The notes under the pieces: generated by a model | Told to the model about the DNA's origin: nothing | The model's input: the letters and a program-made list of their open reading frames with translations, nothing else | The model's database searches: none | Assembly: GCA_946611835.1 (NCBI GenBank) | Contig: CAMOEE010000020.1 | Location: forward strand, 1 to 18,579 | From: an uncultured Treponema sp. | GTDB lineage: Bacteria > Spirochaetota > Spirochaetia > Treponematales > Treponemataceae | Reading direction: 5' to 3' | Length of the DNA stretch: 18,579 nt | Made by a program: the position numbers and the translations under genes | Part shown: piece by piece, positions 1-7,265 of the stretch | Position numbering within the stretch: position 1 is the first letter of the stretch | How the letters are laid out: each line of letters opens with the position of its first letter

Positions 1-74
1 GTAGGGGCAATAGGACTTGAACCTATGACATACGGAATATGAGTCCGGTGTTCTACCAGCTGGACTATGCCCCC
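1..74 (-). tRNA. tRNA with CAT anticodon (Met elongator or Ile2), 3' end at window edge
   Basis: Read on the minus strand, the sequence folds as a complete cloverleaf. It has a 7-bp acceptor stem (G1-U72 then six Watson-Crick pairs), U8, a D-loop with A14, G18-G19 and A21, and an anticodon loop CTCATAT with U33 and anticodon CAT. A 5-nt variable loop follows, then a perfect 5-bp T-stem with loop TTCAAGT, A73 and C74. The discriminator and first C are the last bases visible, so whether CCA is encoded cannot be fully seen. The pyrimidine-11/purine-24 pair and the paired 1-72 argue against initiator tRNA. CAT could mean elongator Met or the lysidine-modified Ile2; I cannot separate them by eye. 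Pairs 12-23 (C-A) and 27-43 (C-U) are mismatched, which is unusual. Confidence 0.9.
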
Positions 75-87
75 AAAAGATGTATCT

Positions 88-116
88 ATTTTATGTAATT
101 GCAGGAACAATGTCAA
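88..116 (-). promoter_or_regulatory. Sigma-70-type promoter of the tRNA
   Basis: On the minus strand a perfect -35 TTGACA (116-111) is followed by a 17-bp spacer and a -10 TAAAAT (93-88). Transcription would start near 81, about 7 nt before the tRNA 5' end at 74. Match and spacing are close to ideal, as expected for a stable RNA gene. The rest of the 75-155 gap is A/T-rich and holds no gene. Confidence 0.8.
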
Positions 117-155
117 GTGTATAATGATGAAAAAACGAAAAAATCAATAAAATTA

Positions 156-656
156 TTATTTTTGCTCTTCTTTTTCGTTTTTTTGTGAATCCGCCGGCTT
201 GATTCTCTTGATTTTTCTTGCTTCCTTGATGAATTCGTCCAAATCCTCAAAGTGACGGTAGACAGATGCAAAGCGGATGTATGCAACTTTGTCAGTCTCA
301 TAGAGCCGCTCAAGGACGATTTCTCCAAGTTCTGATGTCGTTATTTCCCGGTCAGTCCGGCCTTTCATGATTGCCTGATCCTCAATGTCGTTGAGGATAT
401 TTTCTTTTGTGTCGTAGGAGACCGGCCGTTTTTCAAGTGCCCGCTCGATACCTTTCTCAAGTTTTGTCCGGTCGTATGGCTGTCTTCGTCCGTCCCTCTT
501 TACGACCATGAATGGTTTTTCCTCGATTCTCTCATAGCTTGTGAAGCGGAACCCGCAGCTGACGCACTCACGGCGGCGGCGGATTGACTCACCGTTTGCC
601 ATCGTTCTTGATTCAAGAACCTTGTCGTCAAGGCTTCCGCAATATGGACATCGCAT
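156..656 (-). CDS. nrdR: Transcriptional repressor NrdR
   Basis: Zinc-ribbon/ATP-cone repressor of ribonucleotide reductase genes; it senses ATP/dATP through the cone and binds NrdR boxes. The 166-residue protein has the four zinc ligands C3, C6, C31 and C34 in the usual CPYCG and CVSCGFRF settings. The ATP-cone spans about residues 48-138, from VVKRDGRRQPYDR to YIRFASVYRHFED. It ends in a short charged tail (about 152-166), so it is slightly longer than the typical ~150 residues. The ATG at 656 has GGAG 7 nt upstream. It lies 32 nt downstream of bioN in the same direction, so it may be the last gene of the biotin-uptake operon. No nrd gene is in the window and I saw no NrdR box beside it. 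Family assignment is very secure. Confidence 0.97.
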   Translation of the reverse strand: MRCPYCGSLDDKVLESRTMANGESIRRRRECVSCGFRFTSYERIEEKPFMVVKRDGRRQPYDRTKLEKGIERALEKRPVSYDTKENILNDIEDQAIMKGRTDREITTSELGEIVLERLYETDKVAYIRFASVYRHFEDLDEFIKEARKIKRIKPADSQKNEKEEQK

Positions 657-688
657 TTTTCTTCTCCATGTTTGAAATTTGTATAAAT

Positions 689-1375
689 TTACAGACTTCT
701 ATTCTGAATTGCAAGGGATTTTTCGTATCCTTCCTTCATTGCGGCCTGAAAAAGCTTGGGAAAAAGGCAGGTCGCCTTAAATGGACTATTATTTCCGCCC
801 CTGGCTTCCCATGCACGGGAAATCCTTGCCCAAAAGACTGAGATTTTCGGGATAAAACTCATGGCAAGCGAAAGCGTGTCGGAGAGCGGGGAGGTGTCTT
901 TTCTGGTGATAAAGCTTTCTATTGCTGCAAATCCGTCCTTGAACTGCGACCTGCTCGTTGTCCTGTAAAAAATCGATGTGATTTCGAGGGATAGGGCGAG
1001 ATGGGCGAGAAGAGGAAGGTAAGTGAGGTTGGGGACGAAGACTTTTGAGAATCCTGTAAAGACTGATGACAATCCTGAAAGAGGATAGGTCAAGCTTGAC
1101 AGGTGATTGTTTATGTTCAGCAGGATTGTGGCCAGATACAAAAGAAAAAAGTAGGCCAGGACAGGCTTTGCGTCTGAATAAATCTCGGACGGACGAAATT
1201 TCAGGAATAATGCCGAGAAAAGAATCAGGACCGGGTAAAGTGCGAGGCAGGCTCTAACCGGAAGATAAAAGGCTACAAGAGCGAAAACTATAATCAGAAG
1301 AATTTTGACGGCCGGCGGTACAGAATGGAGAAAAGTCTTCTCTGTTTTATAATGAAAGAATTGTGCGTTTTCCAT
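689..1375 (-). CDS. bioN: ECF transporter transmembrane component (EcfT/BioN)
   Basis: Membrane coupling subunit that links the ATPase to the substrate-binding BioY in an energy-coupling-factor importer. The 228-residue protein has a short cytoplasmic N-terminus, hydrophobic segments at about 21-40, 43-59, 69-88 and 115-135, and a C-terminal amphipathic region. That region carries the Ala-Arg-Gly coupling motif at A191-R192-G193 (context SRAWEARGG), which in EcfT/CbiQ proteins docks into the ATPase. The ATG lies 1 nt after the bioM stop, with GGA 6 nt upstream, so translation is probably coupled. The biotin assignment rests on the adjacent bioY and the BirA-type operator; the T subunit alone would fit any group I ECF system. 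It is somewhat short for the family but looks complete. Confidence 0.88.
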   Translation of the reverse strand: MENAQFFHYKTEKTFLHSVPPAVKILLIIVFALVAFYLPVRACLALYPVLILFSALFLKFRPSEIYSDAKPVLAYFFLLYLATILLNINNHLSSLTYPLSGLSSVFTGFSKVFVPNLTYLPLLAHLALSLEITSIFYRTTSRSQFKDGFAAIESFITRKDTSPLSDTLSLAMSFIPKISVFWARISRAWEARGGNNSPFKATCLFPKLFQAAMKEGYEKSLAIQNRSL

Positions 1376-1376
1376 A

Positions 1377-2108
1377 TTACTTCCAGATTAAATCGTCCAA
1401 ACTCTCGTATTTTGCCAGTGGATTTCGGATTGACCACTGCTCAAGCGGTTTTTTCAGGGCTTCTTCCGGACTTCCGTCGAAGACAAGTTTTCCTTTTTGC
1501 AGGATTATAAAATGGTCTGCCAGTGAGAGGCATTTCTCAAGCTCGTGGGTCAGAAGAATAAGGGTCTTTCCCTCGGACTTTAAATGGGACAGAAGATTGT
1601 TCACATCTAGGACGCCGGGATAATCAAGGTTTGCGTAAGGTTCATCGAAGATGATTATATCCCTTTTCATTGCAAGAATTGATGCGACCGCAAGCCTGCG
1701 TTTTTCTCCGCCAGACAGAAAGTCAGAAGGAAAATCGGCCTTTTCAAGGAGGCGGACATTTCTGAGCGATTCCTCAACGAGTGACGGAATTTCCTTTTTG
1801 TTCATTTTGAGATTCTTTGGCCCGACTGCCACATCTTCCCGGGGCGTGTCGCCCAAAATCTGAGTGCTGGCTTCCTGAAAGACAAGTCCGGGCTTTGAAG
1901 CGACAGTGATTTTTCCTTCTGACGGTTTTAGAAGGCCTGAAATCAGCATCATCAGCACGCTTTTCCCGCTTCCGTTGGCTCCGCCGACAATGGTGAAACT
2001 TCCTTTTTTGATTTCAAGGGAAATATCGCTCAGGGCCACAGAGTAATCGCTGTCGGAAACGGAGAGAAATTTTTTAGATATATGTTCAAGTTTTACAGCT
2101 GTTTCCAC
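1377..2108 (-). CDS. bioM: Biotin ECF transporter ATPase (EcfA/BioM)
   Basis: ATP-binding subunit driving biotin uptake, cytoplasmic and bound to BioN. It has a Walker A GANGSGKS (43-50), a Q-loop VFQ (Q78), a signature LSGGE (131-135), a Walker B IIIFDEP (D155, E156), a D-loop NLD and an H-loop LLTHE (H188), so it should be catalytically competent. I start it at the GTG at 2108. This leaves 1 nt after the bioY stop, and GAGG/AGGAG lies 4-6 nt upstream, overlapping the end of bioY. A TTG at 2120 would add four residues and overlap bioY but has no better ribosome site. Gene order bioY-bioM-bioN with near-zero spacing indicates one operon. Cobalt/nickel CbiO paralogues share these motifs, so the substrate is inferred from bioY. 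Confidence 0.92.
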   Translation of the reverse strand: METAVKLEHISKKFLSVSDSDYSVALSDISLEIKKGSFTIVGGANGSGKSVLMMLISGLLKPSEGKITVASKPGLVFQEASTQILGDTPREDVAVGPKNLKMNKKEIPSLVEESLRNVRLLEKADFPSDFLSGGEKRRLAVASILAMKRDIIIFDEPYANLDYPGVLDVNNLLSHLKSEGKTLILLTHELEKCLSLADHFIILQKGKLVFDGSPEEALKKPLEQWSIRNPLAKYESLDDLIWK

Positions 2109-2109
2109 T

Positions 2110-2688
2110 TTACTCCTCAACAGTTAAATATCTTGCTGCGACCGGCCTCAGTGTAGCGACCAGCGGGATAGTGACAAGCCATTTTATCATGTCTCCGGGA
2201 ATGAATGGAATGAATGTCAGCTTGAGCGCATTCTGGAAGGTCTGTGGCTTGCCTTTGCCTGCCATTACATGCATGAACCAGGGAATTCCAGGAAGATAGA
2301 CGATTATATAGGCGATGAGCGCCAGTAATGCGACTTTAAGAATGAATTTCTTATCTTTTTTGCTCCCGGTGATTTTTGGGGAGCCGAGCGTGATTCCAAG
2401 AAAAAGGGATGCCAGCATGTAGCCGAGCATGTAGCCGCCTGTAGGTCCAAGGATGATTGCGATTCCTCCGTGGGCATTGGCAAAGACTGGAAGTCCTACG
2501 GCTCCCAGAACCATCCAGATTAGGACTGAGATTGCCCCGTAAAAGCTTCCGAGAATACCGCCCGCAAGCACGCAGAACATATTCTGGACAGTGATCGGAA
2601 CGCCGCCCGGAAGAGGAATTGCTATTACGCATCCGACCGAGATAAGGGCAGCGAAAAGTGCTGAGAAAATAATTTTCCGTGAATTCAT
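2110..2688 (-). CDS. bioY: Biotin transporter substrate-binding subunit BioY
   Basis: S-component of the biotin ECF importer: an integral membrane protein that captures biotin. The 192-residue protein has the BioY hallmarks GGVPITVQNMF (28-38), the run LAGGILGSFYGAISVLIW, LGAVGLPVFA (61-70), GPTGGYMLGY (81-90) and a C-terminal FIPGDMIKW (162-170), with about six membrane segments. The ATG at 2688 has AGAGG 12 nt upstream, a rather long spacing. It is the first gene of the bioYMN unit. A promoter and a BirA-type palindrome fill the gap to lnt, so expression is probably biotin-repressed. No biotin synthesis genes are visible, fitting a cell that scavenges biotin, though such genes could lie elsewhere. 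Confidence 0.95.
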   Translation of the reverse strand: MNSRKIIFSALFAALISVGCVIAIPLPGGVPITVQNMFCVLAGGILGSFYGAISVLIWMVLGAVGLPVFANAHGGIAIILGPTGGYMLGYMLASLFLGITLGSPKITGSKKDKKFILKVALLALIAYIIVYLPGIPWFMHVMAGKGKPQTFQNALKLTFIPFIPGDMIKWLVTIPLVATLRPVAARYLTVEE

Positions 2689-2691
2689 TTT

Positions 2692-2729
2692 GATTGTAAA
2701 CCTCTTTTTAAATTAAGATGTTAACAATC
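2692..2729. promoter_or_regulatory. BirA-type biotin operator upstream of bioYMN
   Basis: On the plus strand TTGTAAACC (2694-2702) is followed by 16 nt and TGTTAACAA (2719-2727). The half-sites are inverted repeats matching at 7 of 9 positions, with two further flanking pairs (GA/TC). TTGTAAACC with its complement GGTTTACAA is the known half-site of bifunctional BirA repressors, and the spacing fits that class. It covers the predicted start site and touches the -10 of the bioY promoter, so bound BirA with biotinyl-AMP should block initiation. The birA gene itself is not in the window. Confidence 0.75.
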
Positions 2730-2755
2730 TTACATATTCCATTTGTTCCAGTCAA
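2727..2755 (-). promoter_or_regulatory. Promoter of the bioYMN operon inside the 3' end of lnt
   Basis: Minus strand: -35 TTGACT (2755-2750), 17-bp spacer, -10 TAAGAT (2732-2727), start expected near 2720. The -35 and spacer lie in the last lnt codons and the -10 overlaps the lnt stop codon. The start site falls within one half of the BirA-type palindrome, which supports reading the two elements together. Confidence 0.6.
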
Positions 2756-4559
2756 TAGAGAAAATGTTCTCGTAGCTTTCCATGACCGAATCCCAAAGCT
2801 CGTACCATTCGATTGTGTGGGGAAGAAGCGTGAGTTTGATGTCTTTGAGTGCTTTCTCCTCTTCGGTCTTTCGTTTTACGGCGAAGAAAATGTAGGCGAA
2901 GGCGAGGAGAATGAGGCTCCAGGGAAGCCAGTCGCCGAAAATCGCATAGACTGTCATCTTGCGCTCGAAAATCGGCACCTTGTATGAGAGGGCGTCCTCC
3001 TGGAAGAGCGGAAGTTCAGCGAGAACCCTGCCAGTCGGGTCGATTACGCAGGTGTAGCCGGCGTTTGCGCTCCTGATTGTTGTTGTCCTGTACTCGATGG
3101 ATCGGTAGTGGGCAACGACGAAGTGCTGGATTTCGGCAGATTCAGTCTTTGACCATGAGTCATTCGTGATGTTTACGAAAACCTCGCTACCCAGACGGTA
3201 CAGCGCCCGGCAGACCTCATTGGCCGAGTCGTCGAAGCATATCGGGGTTGAGAGAATGGCCGAAGGCTTTTTTTTGTTGCTGTTTCCGTTTGCTTCCGCT
3301 ATCGAGATTATCTTGTAAGGCTCATTGTCCGGCTGTGGATTTGTGAGAGCTATCTCGAAGAGGACGGGGCGTTTCCCTGGAGTCCAGCCGTAAGAGAAGC
3401 CGACCATGCTTTTTATGATTGAGCGGACTTTTTCGTATTTTCGGAGTGGAATAAGCTCCGCAAAGGGAACCAGGTGCATTTTCGTGTAGGAGCCTGAGTA
3501 TTTTCCATCCTTGTCGAAGAGAAGGGCTGAGTTCCCGTATTCGTGGTTCTCGTCGTTGAATACCACAGGGCCTCCGATGATGAAAGGGGTCCTGTGTTTT
3601 TTTATGAATTTAATCAGCGGCTCGTCGGAAGGGAAGAATTTGTAATATACCTCTGCTGTAGGGAAGCGCTTTGACAGGACAGCCTCGCTCCACACGACCA
3701 GGTCGCATTTTTCATCGCTTTCCGAGTATCCTTCCAGGGCCTCCTCCGTTAGTTTCTCTGCGAGGAGGATGTTCTCCTCTTCGATTCGGCGGTGGGGGTT
3801 ACGGTTCTGCTGCACGAGGATTGTGCTCATGGTTTTTACAGGATGCCTTTCCAGGGCGACCTGATAGATTCCGTAGCAGAATGAGACCAGAAAAAGGGCA
3901 AGAACCGTGATGCATGTTTTTTTGTATGAGATGAAAGTGTTTTTTGCCGCAGCTGAGTTTGCCAGGCTCCCGATCAGAAGGGGGCCTTCACCCAACAGGG
4001 CCGAAACCAGCGCAAAAAGGAATGTGATTCCGTAGACTCCTGTGATGTCGGCGATCTGGGTGAGAAAATTCCATTCGTAGGCGCACATTGATATTGTTCC
4101 CCAGGGATAGGCCAGAAAGCCGGTCGACTTGCAGTATTCCCAGATTGTGTAGACTCCTGAGAACCAGAAAATACGAAAAGGAAGGGCAAAATGATTCTGG
4201 CAGGAAAGTCCTGAGAGTTTTTCTGATTTTTTTGCGAAAAGACGGGGAAAGTAAAAGGCGAGGGCGAAGAATCCCTCGAAAAAACCTGTTCCTATGTCAG
4301 AGGCTCCAAGCGTGAAGATTGCAAAGCCTGGGAAATTCCCCAGCCAGAAGCTTGAGAGAAGATGAGTGAGGGAGCCGTGCAAAAAGCAGAGCAGGAAAAT
4401 GCCCCAGAGTGACTTTGAGCGGGATTGTGCAATATAGAAGGGAAAAAGTGCGAAAAGCCCGAGAAGAGGAGAGCCGAATGTGAGAAATTCATTTGGGATT
4501 GCGAGGGCAAGGATAAAACTCGACAGAATCGTACAAAGAATTTGTAAAACTTGAAACAT
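2730..4559 (-). CDS. lnt: Apolipoprotein N-acyltransferase
   Basis: Inner-membrane enzyme that adds the third acyl chain to lipoproteins. The 609-residue protein has about six N-terminal membrane helices (roughly 5-230), a periplasmic carbon-nitrogen hydrolase domain (about 245-530) and a last helix (about 543-562). The catalytic triad is visible as E292 (VVWSEA), K360 (YTKMHLVPF) and C441 (STPICFDD), with the conserved glutamate at E368 (PFAELIP). Beside the cysteine the usual Tyr-Glu is Phe-Asp here. A charged tail of about 45 residues follows the last helix, which is longer than in E. coli Lnt (512 residues). There is no Shine-Dalgarno site before the ATG at 4559 and an in-frame TAG lies just upstream, so this start is fixed. 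It reads divergently from the galactokinase-like gene; its end overlaps the bioY promoter. Confidence 0.93.
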   Translation of the reverse strand: MFQVLQILCTILSSFILALAIPNEFLTFGSPLLGLFALFPFYIAQSRSKSLWGIFLLCFLHGSLTHLLSSFWLGNFPGFAIFTLGASDIGTGFFEGFFALAFYFPRLFAKKSEKLSGLSCQNHFALPFRIFWFSGVYTIWEYCKSTGFLAYPWGTISMCAYEWNFLTQIADITGVYGITFLFALVSALLGEGPLLIGSLANSAAAKNTFISYKKTCITVLALFLVSFCYGIYQVALERHPVKTMSTILVQQNRNPHRRIEEENILLAEKLTEEALEGYSESDEKCDLVVWSEAVLSKRFPTAEVYYKFFPSDEPLIKFIKKHRTPFIIGGPVVFNDENHEYGNSALLFDKDGKYSGSYTKMHLVPFAELIPLRKYEKVRSIIKSMVGFSYGWTPGKRPVLFEIALTNPQPDNEPYKIISIAEANGNSNKKKPSAILSTPICFDDSANEVCRALYRLGSEVFVNITNDSWSKTESAEIQHFVVAHYRSIEYRTTTIRSANAGYTCVIDPTGRVLAELPLFQEDALSYKVPIFERKMTVYAIFGDWLPWSLILLAFAYIFFAVKRKTEEEKALKDIKLTLLPHTIEWYELWDSVMESYENIFSIDWNKWNM

Positions 4560-4568
4560 TGTGTTATT

Positions 4569-4597
4569 ATTCTATTAAGTTGCATTTAAAAAAGCAA
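4569..4597 (-). promoter_or_regulatory. Putative promoter of lnt giving a 3-nt leader
   Basis: Minus strand: -35 TTGCTT (4597-4592), 17-bp spacer, -10 TAGAAT (4574-4569). Only 9 nt separate the -10 from the lnt ATG, so the transcript would begin about 3 nt before the start codon. The 70-bp gap also feeds the divergent gene at 4630, for which only a weak TTGCAT/TTAATT-like pair is visible. Confidence 0.5.
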
Positions 4598-4629
4598 TTG
4601 CGCTTAATTATGAGCAGAGGTGGGGGTCT

Positions 4630-5808
4630 ATGGATTTTGTAAAAGATATTCATAAGTCTGAGTATGGTCAGCTTCCAGATGTCGTGGTCTCGACACCGGG
4701 AAGATTTCACTTGATTGGCGAGCACTCGTGGTTCTTCAAGGACAAAACGCTCTCAATGGGCGTCAATCTGCCTGTCTATGTTGCGGTTTCCTTCCGTGAT
4801 GATGCTGCGTTCCACTTTTATTTCCCGCAGCTGAAGGACCGCAAAAAGATTTCGATGGCCGGCATGAAGTTCCGTAAAGAAGACCGCTGGGCAAATTCTA
4901 TCAAGGCCGTAATCTTCGGCTTTATTTCCGGCGGGTTCGAGGTGAAGGGCATGAACTTCACCATATATTCAGATATCCTTCCGTCGGCCGGTTTTGGTAT
5001 CAACACAGCCATGAAGGTTGGCTCAGCCTATGCAATCCGGGAACTGAATAAGCTTCCATGCGACGAGAACCAGATTCTTCAGGCCATAGCCCGTGGTAAC
5101 CTTCGCTTCCTGAGCACCAACAATTATATTTCAGATATTCTTACAGCAATTCATTCAAAAGAAAATTCAATCGTCCTTACAGATCATTCTTCAAAATCCT
5201 GCGAGCTTCTTCCATTCGACTATCCCGAAAAGAAAATCATTCTTGTAGATACAAAGGTCCCCAGAGTCAACATCTGGAACGAGGAGCTCATCCGTGAGCC
5301 TGAGTGCGCTCTCCTTCTCGGTGAGCTTAAGGACCGCAAGAGTTATGTCCGCGGCGGCTGGAGGTACGAGGAGAACCCTCACGAGGTAAATCTTGTTCTC
5401 TCCATTGCCCCGGAGATGATTCACAAAAAGCTAAACAGCGTAATAAAGGAGCATCAGTATGTCCTTGAGGCCTGGGATGCCCTTGAAAAACACGCCTTCG
5501 GCACTTTTGCCCGGGCCGTCAACCACAGCCATGAGAATATGCGTGATGAGTACGAGATTTCATGTCCGGAAATCGACTGGATTTTAAAGAGACTCTCGGA
5601 AATTAATCCGAATAACGATGATTCCCGCAATCCTTTCAACTGTGGCCGCATAACGGGAAAGGGCTTCGGCCGCTGTCTCTATGCCATCCTTGACGATAAG
5701 GATGTCCCGGAATTCAACAACAAGATGTCAGAGTTCACCAAGATTTTCGGTTTCAAGACGAAGAGCTATGTAGTTGAACCGAGTTCCGGAGTGCACATTG
5801 TCTCCTAG
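4630..5808 (+). CDS. Galactokinase-like GHMP-family protein with degenerate active site
   Basis: The 392-residue length and several motifs place this in the galactokinase branch of GHMP kinases. They are GRFHLIGEH (24-32, GalK usually GRVNLIGEHTDY), HSHENMRDEYEISCPEID (299-316, a GalK-typical stretch) and ITGKGFGRCLYAI (341-353). Three key positions are changed. The galactose-contacting Asp after GEH is replaced (GEHSWF, W34). The ATP loop GLSSSA reads FGINTA (122-127), without its serine run. The catalytic MDQ aligns with ISD (167-169), so the base Asp aligns with Ser168 although an Asp is next door. It may be a kinase for another sugar, or an inactive sensor or regulator; I would not call it a working galactokinase. 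A strong ribosome site (GAGGTGGGGG) precedes the ATG. It is the first gene of the run into surE. Confidence 0.8.
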   Translation: MDFVKDIHKSEYGQLPDVVVSTPGRFHLIGEHSWFFKDKTLSMGVNLPVYVAVSFRDDAAFHFYFPQLKDRKKISMAGMKFRKEDRWANSIKAVIFGFISGGFEVKGMNFTIYSDILPSAGFGINTAMKVGSAYAIRELNKLPCDENQILQAIARGNLRFLSTNNYISDILTAIHSKENSIVLTDHSSKSCELLPFDYPEKKIILVDTKVPRVNIWNEELIREPECALLLGELKDRKSYVRGGWRYEENPHEVNLVLSIAPEMIHKKLNSVIKEHQYVLEAWDALEKHAFGTFARAVNHSHENMRDEYEISCPEIDWILKRLSEINPNNDDSRNPFNCGRITGKGFGRCLYAILDDKDVPEFNNKMSEFTKIFGFKTKSYVVEPSSGVHIVS

Positions 5809-6565
5809 CGCACCAAAAAAAATTCTTGTCACCAATGATGACGGGATTGAGGGGGAGGGTCTTAAGGTTCTTGTCGACTCCCTTTCTAAGGTCTGTGATG
5901 TCTATGTGCTTGCCCCTGCGACGAATCAGTCGGCCGTATCCAGTAAAATTACGGTCGGCAAAAACATGGCTTTCACTAAGCTCGGCGAGAAAACATACAC
6001 CTGCTCTGGTACGCCAGCGGACTGTGTGATAAGCGCCCTGGCATCGTCCTTGTTTCCCTTCCGCTTTGATGCGGTTCTCTCCGGCATAAACGCAGGCCCA
6101 AACATGGGAACTGATGTGGTTTATTCGGGAACCTGTGCGGCGGCCCGTCAGGCGACTTTTATGGGAGTTCCCGGAATTGCCCTTAGCCTTGAGTCCGAAT
6201 TCTTCGACTATGCCCGCACAGGCTTCAATTTCAAGCCGCTCGCCGATTTCTGCGCAAAGAATCTGGATTCTCTTATTTCTCTGTGTGACGAAGATGTTTT
6301 TGTAAGTCTCAACGCCACTTCAGCCGATGAATATAAGGGGGCAGAATTTGCTTCTGGCTGCGTCCGTGATTATGGTGACGAGGTCGTGTTCAGTGAAAAT
6401 GACGGAGTTTCCATGACAGGTTTTTGTGACAGCCATGGAATCACTGTTTCAGGAAATGATGATTCTGATTATAATATAGCGAGGAGCGGGAAGATTGCCG
6501 TCTCGCTTGTATATGCCGAGCCTGTCTTTAAAAAGGTGAGCGGCAAAACTGATTTCGTATTCTGA
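5798..6565 (+). CDS. surE: 5'/3'-nucleotidase SurE
   Basis: Metal-dependent survival-protein nucleotidase that removes phosphate from nucleoside monophosphates and short polyphosphate. With the TTG start at 5798 it has 255 residues. The N-terminal ILVTNDDGIEGEGL carries metal ligands D14 and D15. NQSAVSS (S45), SGTPADCV and VLSGINAGPNMGTDVVYSGT (N98, S110-G111-T112) complete the SurE signature. I chose TTG 5798 because GGAG lies exactly 6 nt upstream; a TTG at 5774 would add eight residues with no good site. The chosen start overlaps the preceding gene by 11 nt, implying coupled translation. The C-terminal part (about 175-255) is more divergent. Cytoplasmic; assignment is secure. Confidence 0.95.
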   Translation: MSPSAPKKILVTNDDGIEGEGLKVLVDSLSKVCDVYVLAPATNQSAVSSKITVGKNMAFTKLGEKTYTCSGTPADCVISALASSLFPFRFDAVLSGINAGPNMGTDVVYSGTCAAARQATFMGVPGIALSLESEFFDYARTGFNFKPLADFCAKNLDSLISLCDEDVFVSLNATSADEYKGAEFASGCVRDYGDEVVFSENDGVSMTGFCDSHGITVSGNDDSDYNIARSGKIAVSLVYAEPVFKKVSGKTDFVF

Positions 6566-6587
6566 TTGGCTTTTCGCGGGAGGGCGT

Positions 6588-7262
6588 ATGGCTGACAACA
6601 ATATTCTTAAGCGGGGAATCACCCTTTACAAGAAGGGTGACTATAATTCTTCCCTCGCATTTTTCCTTTCTCTGCCTGATGATTCTGAGCTTAACAGCGT
6701 TGAGCTGGCCTATTATATCGGTTTGTGCTATGCAAAGCTGGAGCGTTATGATGACGCCCTTTTGTACCTTGAGCAGGTCGTGACTTCCGGGGCTGAAATT
6801 GAACGGGTTCTTCAGTGCCGCTATGTCCTTGCCCTGATTTATGCCAGCAGTGGCCGCAAAAAGCTTGCCGAATTCGAGCTTAACAAGCTCCTTGAGTCCG
6901 GTTACAGGCCGGCAATGGTCTATTCTTCGCTGGCTTACATAGCCTGGAAGCAGGACAATGTCGAGGTCGCTATAGATTTTTACAGGAAGGCAATCGAGAT
7001 TGAGCCTGAGAATGCCACGGCCCTCAACGGAATGGGATATGTCCTGGCCTGTGAGAACCGGGATCTGGCCAAGGCCCTTTCTTTCTGCAAGAGGGCCTTG
7101 AGCAAGAATCCTGATTCCGCCGCCTGTCTTGACAGCCTGGGCTGGGTTTACCTCAAGCTGGGGCTCATGGACGACGCATACAAGTATCTCAATCAGGCAA
7201 AAGAAAAGCTCCCGGATAACGAGGAGATTGCCGAGCATCTGAGAATAGCGCATGAAGGATAA
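6588..7262 (+). CDS. Cytoplasmic TPR-repeat protein, function unknown
   Basis: A 224-residue protein made almost entirely of tetratricopeptide repeats. Units are visible at about 37-70, 75-106, 107-140 (AYIAWKQDNVEVAIDFYRKAIEIEPEN), 141-174 (ALNGMGYVLACENRDLAKAL) and 175-208 (ACLDSLGWVYLKLGLMDDAYKYL), with a more degenerate unit at the N-terminus. There is no signal peptide or membrane segment, so it should act in the cytoplasm as a protein-binding scaffold. GGGAGG sits 4 nt before the ATG, and the gene starts 22 nt after surE. The next gene also contains TPR-like repeats but is exported, so any partnership would be indirect. No specific partner can be named from sequence. Confidence 0.85.
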   Translation: MADNNILKRGITLYKKGDYNSSLAFFLSLPDDSELNSVELAYYIGLCYAKLERYDDALLYLEQVVTSGAEIERVLQCRYVLALIYASSGRKKLAEFELNKLLESGYRPAMVYSSLAYIAWKQDNVEVAIDFYRKAIEIEPENATALNGMGYVLACENRDLAKALSFCKRALSKNPDSAACLDSLGWVYLKLGLMDDAYKYLNQAKEKLPDNEEIAEHLRIAHEG

Positions 7263-7265
7263 AAA

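Noticed and set aside
137..160. A/T-rich inverted repeat after nrdR as a terminator
   Set aside because: The only stem is a short A/T-only AATAA/TTATT pairing; T-rich runs follow, but the helix would be too weak to support a confident call.
5774..5797. Upstream TTG start for surE at 5774
   Set aside because: It adds eight non-conserved residues deep in the previous gene, while TTG at 5798 has GGAG at the ideal distance.
6528..7253. Long open frame (241 codons) antisense to the TPR gene
   Set aside because: It lies fully opposite a gene with clear TPR repeats and a good ribosome site. Its translation shows no recognisable domain and is typical of an antisense shadow.
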